From: Deltaproteobacteria bacterium | GTDB taxonomy: Bacteria > Myxococcota_A > UBA796 > UBA2385 | Reading direction: 5' to 3' | Assembly (NCBI GenBank): GCA_018401435.1 | Contig: JAGYJW010000054.1 | Location: 1 to 46,265, forward strand | DNA length: 46,265 bases | Shown: piece after piece, positions 8,715 to 16,119 of the stretch | Layout of the letters: each line of letters starts with the position of its first letter | Position numbering within the stretch: position 1 is the first letter of the stretch | Program-made: the position numbers and the translations under genes | Notes under the pieces: model-generated | Seen by the model: only the letters and a program-made list of their open reading frames with translations | The model's database searches: none | What the model was told of the DNA's origin: nothing

Positions 8715-9778
8715 TCTTCGACGAAGCGGGTGAGGCCCTCCCAGTGGTTCAGGGTGTAGTTCACCACCTTGCCGACCGGGTCCCAGGGCAAGGGCTCGCT
8801 GGCCTGGACTGCGAGGTGCCAGGCCCGGTAGCGGTCGAGGCTTTCGACGCTGTGCTCCTCCCGGAACGCGCGGAGCTCCTCGCCGGTGAGGCCCTCGGCT
8901 TCGGCCTGTTCTTCCAGCGTGTTCAACCCGCCGACAAAGCCCAGCCCCCCGGCGGCCAGCTTCGGCCGGACCCTACGCGCGTCGCGGTACTTCCGCAGCA
9001 GGTGGGCGTTGCAGTGGGCCAGCACGTTGCTCGACGCCATCGTCCGGTTGAGGCTCTCTGCGTCGCACAACAGCGGGACGGTGACGCCGTCCAGCCGCTC
9101 GGCCAGCGCATCGCCGTGCTTGGTCATGTCATAGGCGAAGACGCTGATCTCGTCGTGGGTGAAGACCTCGAGGAAGCCGTCCCACGCCTCCTCCTGGCCG
9201 GAGATCAGCTTCTTGAGTCCGGTGCCGCCGAAGGCGACGTACGGGCCCGCCTTCAGCAGTCGCCAGAGGCCCTCGACGATGGGGGTGACCAACTCGGCCG
9301 CCCCGGCGACGAGGTGTACCAGGGTGCCCATGGCCAGGTCGATGCCTTGGCCCTGAAGCTGCAGGTGCACGCGGTCCAGCGGGACCAACATCCCGAACTC
9401 TATCGTCACCAGCCAGGCCCGGAAGCGCGCGTCGTACAGCGTCCGCTTCGCTGGCATGGGCGGCATCTCGGCCGTGGTGGTGGTTCCGCACGCCGTGCAG
9501 TCCACCCACTCGCGCTCGATGACGCGACAGCGTACGTGGGCCTGGACCACGGTGTACGTCCGGGTCGTCTCGACGTTCTTTCGCCAGACCTTCCCGCCGC
9601 ACTGCCCGCAACCGCAGACTCGGAGGTGCTCGACGTTCTCGACGAGGTGCTTGGGCGTCGGCGGGCGCCCACCCCGAGACCGCGGCCGCGACTTCTTCTC
9701 GGGCGGCGTGGAGGCCGTAGCACTGCTCGAGGGGTTGCACGACGATGGAGACGGTGGCGGGGCTGCCCGGCTCGGCTC

Positions 9779-9808
9779 CGGGTCGGGGTCGGGGTCGGGG
9801 TCGGGGTC
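9779..9808 (-). repeat. Five tandem GGGGTC hexamers coding (Asp-Pro)n
   Basis: Five near-identical hexamers (first copy CGGGTC) encode a run of Asp-Pro pairs between the helix-turn-helix part and the basic zinc-ribbon part of the split IS66-type transposase. Hexamer gain or loss would keep the frame. Confidence 0.85.
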
Positions 9809-10756
9809 GCGGACCGAACGCCGCGCGAGGTTCAGCCGCCACGCGTTCAGCGAGCGGGCGTCCACGCCGCGGGCCCGCGCCCAGGTTGCACGGGAAAGGC
9901 CGCTCCGCATAGCGGCCTCCAGGCGCGCGTAAGCGTCGGTCTCGCCTGCAATCTTGCGGCCAGGCATCGGCACCTCCCTGGAGGGAGCCTACTCCGACTG
10001 CCAACCGCTCACGCGGCCGCCTGGCCTCGGTGATGGGCCCCTGCGCGGGTGAGGGGAGGGGGTCTCAGGGGCGGCACCGGCTGGGCGAAGTTGGAGGCGC
10101 ACGCTGTGGCAGCGGGCATCTTCTCGGACGATGGGCAGGTCGGACTCCGGCAGGCCCATACCGCGAGTGATGGCCTCGAGGCAGAGGCTGGCAGCCGCGT
10201 CGCTGAGCGGTCTGCCCTGGGTGTGCAGTCGGAGGAGCAGGCCGTCGGCCGAGATCTGGGCCACCACTGTGGCCTCGCCAACAGTCCAACGCCGGAGCAG
10301 TGGACCCGGGTCCGCGTGACCGATCGCGTGACCGACACGCCCGAAGGCGAGCAGGGGGAGCGGGGTGGGGGTCGAGAACCGGCGCCACATGAAGAGTCCG
10401 ACGCCTATGGCCAGGAGGCAGCCCACCGCGAGTGGCTCCCATCTCACCTCGCCGGGGCTGCCCAGCGCGATGCCGGCGACCAGGGCCGGCCCCGCCAACC
10501 ACTGGGACTGGCTCACGCCCCACCAGCGTCGTCGGGCGTCGTCACGGAGGAACTCAAGGGCGAAGCGGACGACGGCGTAGATGGCCAGAGCAGTACCTGC
10601 GGCCCCTCCGGGTTGGCAGCGCAGACTGAGCGCGACGGTGAGCGGCACGAGGCCCAGCCACAGCGCGCCCTCGAAGAGTTGGACCGGCAGGCGACGTAGG
10701 GTGGTGTCGCCTGCCGGGAAGCCGGGCGGGTAGCGGATCCCCCACCCAGCGCGCAC

Positions 10757-10764
10757 GCCGTGGC
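10757..10764. repeat. Target-site duplication, left copy
   Basis: GCCGTGGC abuts the left terminal repeat, identical to 13236-13243. Confidence 0.93.
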
Positions 10765-10826
10765 GTAACCGCTCACCCTGCCCCCTCTTGCCCCGCGCCG
10801 CCGCGCGTGTCTCCGTCCCGCCCGCG

Positions 10827-12479
10827 CTACGCGGTGTCGTAGATCGGCCGGGCGTTGAGCCCCCGTCCCTTCCTCCAGTTCCAAGGCAGCAGGTCTTCAA
10901 CGGTGAGACCGGGCTCGCCCACGGCAATCAGCACGTCTGCCAGCCACGGCTCCGGGTCCACCCCATGCAGCTGGCAGGTCGCCATCATCGACAAGAGCAT
11001 CGCGAGGTGCTCGCCGCCCTCGTCGCTGCCGACGAAGAGCGCCGTCTTCCTCAGCAGGGCCACGATGCGCAGGGCCCGTTCGCTCAGGTTGTTGTGGATC
11101 GGCACCCGCGCATCCGTCAGAAACAGCGTCAGCGGCCCCCTCTGGTTGAGCAGGTAGCCCATCGCCTTGGCGATGCTGGTGCGCGGCTCAAAGCGCCCGA
11201 CCTCGCGTTCGATTGTGGCGAAGAGCGCGGCGACCACCGGGGCCGACCGCTCCTGTCTCAAGGCGAGGTGCGCGTCGGTGCCGACGATTCGCTGCTCGAC
11301 AGCGAGGTGCTCGATATAGAACAGCTCGCCTATCAACACGAGCAAGCCATCCACCAGCGCCTCGTCGTAGCTGCGGGCCTCGTAGAGCCCCCGACGGCCA
11401 TGGGACCAGCACCCGCCGCGTTGCCGGCGGCCCGCCTGGGTGACGAGGTTGTAGCCCGTGTGTCCATCGACGGTCAGCGTGCCTTTCGAGCGCCCCAACA
11501 CGCTATCGGCGACCTGGCCGCCGCGCGAGGGCGAGTAGAGGTACAGGACCACCTCGTCGGTGGCGAAGACCCACATCCAACCTTTGCGCGTCTTGTCCTC
11601 GTCCAGCACGGGCTGCGGCGTCTCGTCCGCCGAGACGTGCGATGCGGCGCCCACCCAGGCCATCAATGCCATGTACAGCGGCACGACCGCCACCGCGCTG
11701 CGGTGGAACAGGGTGCAGATGACCGAGATCGGCAGGGGCGCGCCCCACCGTTCAAAGGCCCGTTCCAGCCGCCGCAAGGGCATGCCGTCCAGGCACTTGG
11801 TGACCGCTACCTTGGCGTGCAGGGCCGGGCCGTAGATGCCCCCTTCGATCACCTGGGGCGGCGGTGGTGCCGTCACGATCTTGCCGTCGGGCAGCACCCG
11901 CTGCTCGCGCTGCACGAGCAGGCGAACCAGCTCGCCACGGCGCCACTCGTAGATCACCGATCCCTCGGGGGGCAGCGCGCGACCCGGGGGCAGCTGGGGA
12001 TCCAGTGGCAACACAACGGTCTTGGTGCGCAACGCATCGAGCTTGGCCTGGCGCGCCCGGGCAGCGGTTTCGCGTTCGGCCTTCCGCTGCTCTTCGGCCA
12101 GCTCGCCGCGACGCCGCTTCCGCGCCTCCTTGCGGGCGTCGGGCGTCTTCTTCTGCCGTTCGGATCGCTTGCCGAACACGTGCCGCTCAAGCTGGTCGAT
12201 GCGGTCCTTCGTGACCTGCAGGGCCAGCCCATGCTCGGTGGCCTGGGTCTGGGCCTCGACACGCACGGCGTCGATCTCTTCCTGCGCCGCAATGAGCTGG
12301 GCCGTCAGCGCCTGCCGCTCTGCGGCCCCGGCGTCAATCACGCCCTGCATGGCGACCAGGGTCTCGCCCACGCGCGCGACGAGCGGCTCGGTCAGCGCCC
12401 GGATCAGCGGGTTCTGCTGGCTGTGCCAGGCCTGCAGGTCGGCCAGCGCGGGGGTGGCGAGGTCGGTCATGGGGCCCAT
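10827..12479 (-). CDS. tnpC: IS66-family transposase TnpC
   Basis: A 550-residue DDE transposase. I chose ATG 12479, 4 bases after the tnpB stop; ATG 12470 is also possible. The N-terminal third is a long coiled coil (LTAQLIAAQEEIDAVRVEAQ) with a basic segment (RKEARKRRRGELAEEQRKAE). The catalytic part has VDGHTGYNLV, GGCWSHGRRGLYEAR and the terminal IHNNLSERALR with the catalytic Glu. It shares the family layout with the tnpC at 7038-8663 but little direct identity. The frame is open throughout. Confidence 0.93.
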   Translation of the reverse strand: MGPMTDLATPALADLQAWHSQQNPLIRALTEPLVARVGETLVAMQGVIDAGAAERQALTAQLIAAQEEIDAVRVEAQTQATEHGLALQVTKDRIDQLERHVFGKRSERQKKTPDARKEARKRRRGELAEEQRKAERETAARARQAKLDALRTKTVVLPLDPQLPPGRALPPEGSVIYEWRRGELVRLLVQREQRVLPDGKIVTAPPPPQVIEGGIYGPALHAKVAVTKCLDGMPLRRLERAFERWGAPLPISVICTLFHRSAVAVVPLYMALMAWVGAASHVSADETPQPVLDEDKTRKGWMWVFATDEVVLYLYSPSRGGQVADSVLGRSKGTLTVDGHTGYNLVTQAGRRQRGGCWSHGRRGLYEARSYDEALVDGLLVLIGELFYIEHLAVEQRIVGTDAHLALRQERSAPVVAALFATIEREVGRFEPRTSIAKAMGYLLNQRGPLTLFLTDARVPIHNNLSERALRIVALLRKTALFVGSDEGGEHLAMLLSMMATCQLHGVDPEPWLADVLIAVGEPGLTVEDLLPWNWRKGRGLNARPIYDTA

Positions 12480-12483
12480 CGGA

Positions 12484-12861
12484 TCACGGCGCCGACACGG
12501 CGTCGATCCGTGGCGAACACCCACCGCCCGACTTCGATCGTTGTACGCCGGCAACCTGCAATCCCGCGAGTAGCGAGGCCAACGTGGCCGCGTCCAGCGT
12601 CGCGGTGCGCGCGCCCGGCGGGACCGCGGGCAGGGCAAAGCAGCCGCGGGAGAGACGCTTGTAGAGCACCACGAGGCCGGTGCCGTCGTGGGTCAGAATC
12701 TTGATGTGCGTTCGCCGACGGGACAGGAAAACAAAGAGGTGGCCGGCGTACAGGTCGAGTCCGGCCTGGACCACCCGGCAAGCGAGGCGGTCAAAACCAC
12801 CGCGCATGTCGACGGCCTCGGTGGCCAGGTAGATCTGCTGGGTCGGGCTGGGTGTCAGCAT
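12484..12861 (-). CDS. tnpB: IS66-family protein TnpB (IS66 Orf2 type)
   Basis: A 125-residue protein starting at ATG 12861 and overlapping the tnpA end by 7 bp. The core IYLATEAVDMRGGFDRLAC, FVFLSRRRTHIKILTHDGTG and LYKRLSRGCF is diagnostic of IS66 Orf2/TnpB. It ends at TGA 12484, just before tnpC. The accessory role in transposition is known only genetically. Confidence 0.92.
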   Translation of the reverse strand: MLTPSPTQQIYLATEAVDMRGGFDRLACRVVQAGLDLYAGHLFVFLSRRRTHIKILTHDGTGLVVLYKRLSRGCFALPAVPPGARTATLDAATLASLLAGLQVAGVQRSKSGGGCSPRIDAVSAP

Positions 12862-13163
12862 GGCGCGAGCGCCTGGACCACCGCCGCGAACCAGGCGGCG
12901 GGCGGCGGGCTGTCGAAGTGCAGCGCGTGCCCGCCAACGCGCACGGAGAACGCAGGCGTGGCCGGCGCGGGCGGCGCGGCCACCTGCACGAACCGGGGCG
13001 CCTCGGTCGCGGCCGGGGGCGCCGGACGGTGCCGCGCAACCCAAGCGGCGAAGGTCGCCTGGGCCACGCCGTGTTGTCGGGCGAAGGCCGACATCGACTG
13101 GTCAGTGCCGCGCCACTCCGCGACGAGGCGGCCCTGCTGGACCACCGGCGTGTGTTTGCCCAT
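12855..13163 (-). CDS. tnpA: IS66-family accessory protein TnpA
   Basis: A 102-residue protein with an N-terminal helix-turn-helix-like region (VAEWRGTDQSMSAFARQHGV then ATFAAWVARHR), an Ala/Pro-rich linker, and a short C-terminal beta part (FSVRVGGHALHFD). This is the standard architecture of IS66 TnpA. It is the first gene from the right end of the element, 72 bp inside the terminal repeat, and overlaps tnpB. Confidence 0.88.
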   Translation of the reverse strand: MGKHTPVVQQGRLVAEWRGTDQSMSAFARQHGVAQATFAAWVARHRPAPPAATEAPRFVQVAAPPAPATPAFSVRVGGHALHFDSPPPAAWFAAVVQALAPC

Positions 13164-13235
13164 TGAAGTTTGCCTCCTGGGACACCGTCACACGGCGATG
13201 TGGACCCGGGAGGGGGGGCCAGGCTGAGCGGTTAC

Positions 13236-13243
13236 GCCGTGGC
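13236..13243. repeat. Target-site duplication, right copy
   Basis: GCCGTGGC follows the right terminal repeat. It encodes part of the CCHG motif of the interrupted Lgt-like gene. Confidence 0.93.
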
Positions 13244-13630
13244 AGCACCCTCCCACCAGGCAGCCCATGCGGCCCCAGGCCATGATGGCGGAGAAGGCGG
13301 CCATGTGGATGTCGAGACCGACGAGCGGGTCGAGCCCGGCAAGAGGGTAGATCACGAGGGCTGCGGCCAGGGTGATGGCCATGCCCTCGAACAACACATG
13401 GACCTCCTGGCGAGCGAAGCGGTGGTGAACGACGACGTAGGCCACGTAGGCGGCGAGGGCTGCGGCGCCGGCGGAGGTCGCTGTCGCAAGGGGCACACCG
13501 TGCAGCGCTGCGGTGACCATGCCCACCGCGAACCCGCTGACCAGCCCGGCCAGGGCGGTCAGGCGCCACGTGTACACCAGGGTGTTGCCCAGGCGAACCT
13601 CCCGCCGGGGGAGGCGGTCGAGGAAGGTGT

Positions 13631-13723
13631 TCACCATTGGCTCCGCCGGAAATACCACACGGTCGGGAGGCCGAGCGCCATCTGGACCGCCTGCCCGAAG
13701 AAGTGCGCCTCCGGGGACGACAC
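13631..13723 (-). pseudogene. Short 3' remnant of a gene upstream of the Lgt-like gene
   Basis: A frame with protein-like composition (SPEAHFFGQAVQMALGLPTV, then WYFRRSQW) ends with TGG TGA inside the ATGGTGA that starts the Lgt-like gene. This is the overlap expected of operon partners. In-frame sequence upstream is closed by a stop about 30 bp before GTG 13723, so only 30 residues remain. It is probably the tail of a gene truncated by rearrangement near 13.74 kb. Family unknown. Confidence 0.35.
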
Positions 13724-13769
13724 CCGGGTGGCCTGAATGCGTACGGATGATCATGGCCGTCACGACCCA

Positions 13770-14594
13770 TCAGTTGCGTTCGAATGGGCTTAGGACGACA
13801 TCCAGGGTAGGTGGGATCCCGCCCTTGGGAATCGTCCGAAGGACTGGAGTTGAGCCGAGATGATGAAATCGAAGGGTGTGTTCATGCCTGGGATCGAGAA
13901 GGATGGAATATGTCCCGTCTGCGGATGACATCGTATAGGCGATTCCAGCCTCGGCGACAGTGGTTTGCGGCAGGGGCGCGCCACTCGGGTCCGTGACCTT
14001 GCCTTCAAGGGGTAGCCCGGGCACCATGTCAATCGCGAGGGTAGTGTTCGGCGACACAACCAGTTCGGACCTGTGCACGGGGGCGTATCCACTCCCCGCT
14101 GAAACCGCGTAGGATGCCACGCCGCACGCAGTAGTCATGGTCATCTCGCCACCATTGGTAGAAGAGTCCAATGTTGCAGTGGACGAGTCCCATTCCTCCG
14201 TCTTCTCTACGGATATGAGTACGGAGAGCGGAGTGATGAGATCACCGGAGGGACCGCGTGCTGCGATGGAAACCTGGCAGGGATCAGGCAACAAGAAACC
14301 CACTAATCCACCACCTTCCACCTTGTGGTATCGTGGCTTGCTGGCCCAGCCGACGAGTCCCAGCGTTGTTGGCTCCGAGAGTGTAATTTCGGCGATGCCA
14401 CTGGAGTCGGTCTTGTGCGCCAACCGTTCATGGCCCCGCTCACTGATTCTGGCTCGTATTCCAACTCCTGCCGCTGGTGCTCCGGACTCATGTAGCGCTT
14501 GAACCGTGACAGAATAGGGTGGGCTCTCGGAGCAGGCGAGACCCACCAAGGCGGAAAGCGGGACCAGAATGCCGATGGGCCGACCCTTCAACAT
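13770..14594 (-). CDS. Lipoprotein with carboxypeptidase-regulatory-like (beta-sandwich) repeats, unknown function
   Basis: About 274 residues. I chose ATG 14594, overlapping the upstream stop by 7 bp and giving the clean signal MLKGRPIGILVPLSALVGLAC with a lipobox; ATG 14618 is also in frame. The mature part resembles carboxypeptidase-regulatory or prealbumin-like folds twice: GAPAAGVGIRARISERGHE...SGIAEITL near the N-terminus and GLPLEGKVTDPSGAPLPQTT...ADGTYSILLDP near the C-terminus. No catalytic residues are evident. It is the last gene of a leftward three-gene set (15554 to 13770) and is likely exported with, or anchors, its partners. Confidence 0.75.
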   Translation of the reverse strand: MLKGRPIGILVPLSALVGLACSESPPYSVTVQALHESGAPAAGVGIRARISERGHERLAHKTDSSGIAEITLSEPTTLGLVGWASKPRYHKVEGGGLVGFLLPDPCQVSIAARGPSGDLITPLSVLISVEKTEEWDSSTATLDSSTNGGEMTMTTACGVASYAVSAGSGYAPVHRSELVVSPNTTLAIDMVPGLPLEGKVTDPSGAPLPQTTVAEAGIAYTMSSADGTYSILLDPRHEHTLRFHHLGSTPVLRTIPKGGIPPTLDVVLSPFERN

Positions 14595-15139
14595 TCGACG
14601 CCTTCGGGACAGTCGCATTCACTCTCTTCGCAGCACTCCTGGATGTCGTAGCTGCAATCGGGGTACGTTTGGACCCGCGCGCATCCCGTCTGGCAACTGC
14701 CTGTTCCCGGGTAGTCGGTCCCGTCCCCGATGCTGACGCAGGGCCCGGAGTTGTATCCGGAGTGGTCGCACTCACCACCGAAGGTAGACATGAACTCTCC
14801 ACGTTGCTCATCAGGCTCCTTGCCACCCAGGCACATGCTCACCGCTATGCCGGATCCCGATGCGTCACCCATGCGGATGGACAGGTCCGAGATGAACTCC
14901 AGCGTGGCGAGCTGGTCGCCGCGCACGTCTGGCGGGATGGGTGGAAGCGAGGCCCCGAGCGCGTCGATGGACCGCGCGAGCTGCCTCCGCGACGTCATCG
15001 CTCCCACCCAGGGGAAGGCAGGCGGGAAGGGTGCACCACGGGGCCACCACTGCTCCAGCACCTGCCGGTACTCGGCCGCGCGGTAGGGCGCCGTCTGTGC
15101 GCCCGCCGCGCAGCCGCGACTGTTGTTCTTGTTGCTCAT
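14588..15139 (-). CDS. Cys-rich protein of unknown function
   Basis: A 183-residue protein beginning MSNKNNSRGCAAG and without a signal peptide. The first 110 residues are mixed (GAMTSRRQLARSIDALGASL, then LATLEFISDLSIRMGDA). The C-terminal 60 residues hold about a dozen Cys in spaced pairs (GECDHSG, GPCVSIG, GSCQTGC, then the ending ECCEESECDCPEGVEC), suggesting disulfides or metal binding. I do not recognise the family. It lies 22 bp downstream of the 130-residue gene and overlaps the following lipoprotein gene, so the three are probably one transcript. Confidence 0.7.
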   Translation of the reverse strand: MSNKNNSRGCAAGAQTAPYRAAEYRQVLEQWWPRGAPFPPAFPWVGAMTSRRQLARSIDALGASLPPIPPDVRGDQLATLEFISDLSIRMGDASGSGIAVSMCLGGKEPDEQRGEFMSTFGGECDHSGYNSGPCVSIGDGTDYPGTGSCQTGCARVQTYPDCSYDIQECCEESECDCPEGVEC

Positions 15140-15161
15140 GGGCGTCCTCCCAGGCTGAGGC

Positions 15162-15554
15162 TTAGAAGGGCTTGCGCATCTCGAAGACCTCGACCCGGGC
15201 CTTCTGCTCAGCCGCGGACGAGCCGTCCTTGATCTTGAGGACGGGGAGGATGACCTCGCCCACGACCTCGGCGTTGGCCCCACCAGCGCCGATGGCGCCC
15301 TCGAGGGTCTTGCCCTCCTCGACAGGCGTGAACGCGATGATGTCGATCTTGAGGTCCTCGTACCAGCCGACCTGGGGGCCGTGCTGGACGTTCATGCCGA
15401 CCTGGGTGGTGGCGGACGAGGCGTAGAGGACCTTGATGAAGTACTGGAGCGTCTTGACGGCACGACCACCGGCCTTGGGCGGTAGTTCGAGAGTAGCGGC
15501 TTCGCCGGAGGTCCCGGACTTGATGACAAACTCGCCGACCTTGCGAAAGTTCAT
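15162..15554 (-). CDS. 130-residue protein of unknown function
   Basis: Starts at ATG 15554 with MNFRKVGEFVIKSGTSGEAA and ends EVFEMRKPF. It has no signal peptide or membrane segment. The alternating hydrophobic pattern (TLQYFIKVLYASS, DLKIDIIAFTPVEEG, EVILPVLKI) suggests a compact beta-rich domain, perhaps a subunit of an assembly, but I find no known motif. It is the first gene of a three-gene set, which also encodes a Cys-rich protein and a lipoprotein. The ribosome-binding site GAGG is buried in a perfect hairpin immediately before the start codon (see separate entry). Confidence 0.7.
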   Translation of the reverse strand: MNFRKVGEFVIKSGTSGEAATLELPPKAGGRAVKTLQYFIKVLYASSATTQVGMNVQHGPQVGWYEDLKIDIIAFTPVEEGKTLEGAIGAGGANAEVVGEVILPVLKIKDGSSAAEQKARVEVFEMRKPF

Positions 15555-15555
15555 T

Positions 15556-15577
15556 GTGCACCTCGGGGGAGGTGCAC
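15556..15577 (-). promoter_or_regulatory. Hairpin sequestering the ribosome-binding site
   Basis: A perfect 9-bp inverted repeat (GTGCACCTC / GAGGTGCAC) with a 4-base loop ends one base before the start codon of the 130-residue gene. On the minus-strand transcript the 3' arm GAGGTGCAC is the Shine-Dalgarno region itself. The structure would block initiation unless opened, which suggests translational control, though this is inference from the sequence alone. Confidence 0.6.
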
Positions 15578-15622
15578 GCGCCAGGGAAGGGCAAGCGCCA
15601 GGGAAGGGCAAGCGCCAGGGAA
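15578..15622. repeat. 17-bp tandem repeat, about 2.6 copies
   Basis: Unit GCGCCAGGGAAGGGCAA at 15578-15594 and 15595-15611, plus a partial copy at 15612-15622. It lies directly upstream of the hairpin and the 130-residue gene, so it is in the leader or promoter region. From 15623 to 15812 I see nothing definite. Confidence 0.9.
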
Positions 15623-15812
15623 GTGTTACACGATCGTCGCGGGCTGTCAAAGGCCGTTTTCGTCGGATCACTTCCAGAACGCCACACAGGTGCTGGGAGA
15701 ACATCGGCGGTCGCAGCACCCCCGTGCACGTGCATCCGACGTCGGGGCGGGGGAGGTGTTGGCAAGGGCGATCGGCGGCCGATGCGCGGCACGTCGGCGA
15801 TCGGGTGGGTAG

Positions 15813-16091
15813 ACTGCGCCCTCGCCCGAGGTCGCCATCTCCCGCACCGCCGTCCTCCTGCTCGCCCTGTCGCTGCCTGCCTGTGGCGACAAGGACGACA
15901 GCAACGCCGACGGCGATCCCTCTACCGACGGAGACGATGACACCGACGGCGACGGCGACGATGACACCGACGGCGACGGAGACGACGGAGACGATGACAC
16001 CGGCGGAGGTGACGGCACAGGCGACGGCACCTCCCCAGTCGATGACTCCAGAGGGCCGCTCGGTGGCGCCCTGTGTACTGGCCCAGCGTGA
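15813..16091 (+). pseudogene. Truncated Asp-rich lipoprotein remnant
   Basis: The frame reads SRTAVLLLALSLPACGDKDD, a signal with lipobox LPAC, then repeated DGDDDTDGDGDD-type segments and a Gly/Thr stretch, ending at TGA 16089-16091. There is no ATG, GTG or TTG between the preceding in-frame TAG (15810-15812) and the signal, so no normal start exists. The Asp-rich linker normally leads to a folded domain, but here it runs straight into an IS3-type relic. It resembles the N-terminus of the lipoprotein gene at 45624, but without a body. Confidence 0.6.
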
Positions 16092-16119
16092 ACCGAGTTG
16101 GGGGTTGAGCTGAGAGTGG

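Larger units (their letters stand above)
5972..9967 (-). pseudogene. tnpC: IS66-type transposase (TnpC-like) split by another IS66-family element
   Basis: Reading leftward from ATG 9967 (GGAGG five bases upstream), the gene runs to 8707, is interrupted by the element at 6261-8706, and continues from 6260 to a TGA at 5972. Removing the element plus one 8-bp duplication leaves 1542 bp, exactly 514 codons, and joins TRFVEDPN to LPLDNNASEREFQRHAKLRY in frame. Features: a TnpA-like helix-turn-helix segment (residues about 10-45), a (Asp-Pro)n stretch, a zinc-ribbon-like CGCGQCGGKVW, the central IS66 catalytic region, and the C-terminal LDNNASERE containing the last acidic residue. No separate tnpA or tnpB flanks it. 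I could not identify its own terminal repeats. Confidence 0.88.
10765..13235 (-). mobile_element. Complete IS66-family insertion sequence (2471 bp)
   Basis: Terminal inverted repeats are GTAACCGCTCACCCTG at 10765-10780 and, in complement at the right end, GTAACCGCTCAGCCTG (15 of 16 match), with the final base at 13235. Identical 8-bp duplications GCCGTGGC flank it (10757-10764 and 13236-13243). Three leftward genes (tnpA, tnpB, tnpC) are intact. Its ends and proteins differ from the 6261-8706 element, so it is a distinct IS type. It disrupts the Lgt-like gene. Confidence 0.95.
9989..13637 (-). pseudogene. Prolipoprotein diacylglyceryl transferase (Lgt)-like membrane protein, split by an IS66-family element
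   Basis: The gene starts at ATG 13637, within ATGGTGA overlapping the stop of an upstream frame, and ends at TAG 9989. Element 10765-13235 interrupts it. Excision with one duplication leaves 1170 bp (390 codons), and the join GGCCHG|VRAGWG is in frame. Before the insertion there are hydrophobic segments and the Lgt-like signature GRMGCLVGGCCHG. After it come LPVQLFEGALW and more membrane segments, in the order seen in Lgt (lipidation of prolipoproteins from phosphatidylglycerol). An extra soluble C-terminal part of about 120 residues (from about RRFSTPTPLPL) is not part of standard Lgt. Since Lgt is essential in most Gram-negatives, this was probably a divergent paralogue, which is inference. 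Confidence 0.85.

Noticed and set aside
9779..9808. Tandem GGGGTC hexamers considered as a CRISPR or origin-type repeat
   Set aside because: The units are contiguous without spacers and in frame with the transposase, so they are a coding microsatellite.
8612..10033. Long rightward open frame opposite the split IS66-type transposase
   Set aside because: It is antisense to a gene with clear family motifs. Its translation is typical G+C-driven shadow sequence (GVGVGVGV from the hexamer repeat).
10788..12704. Long rightward open frame inside the 10765-13235 element
   Set aside because: Antisense to tnpC and tnpB, with no domain in its translation.
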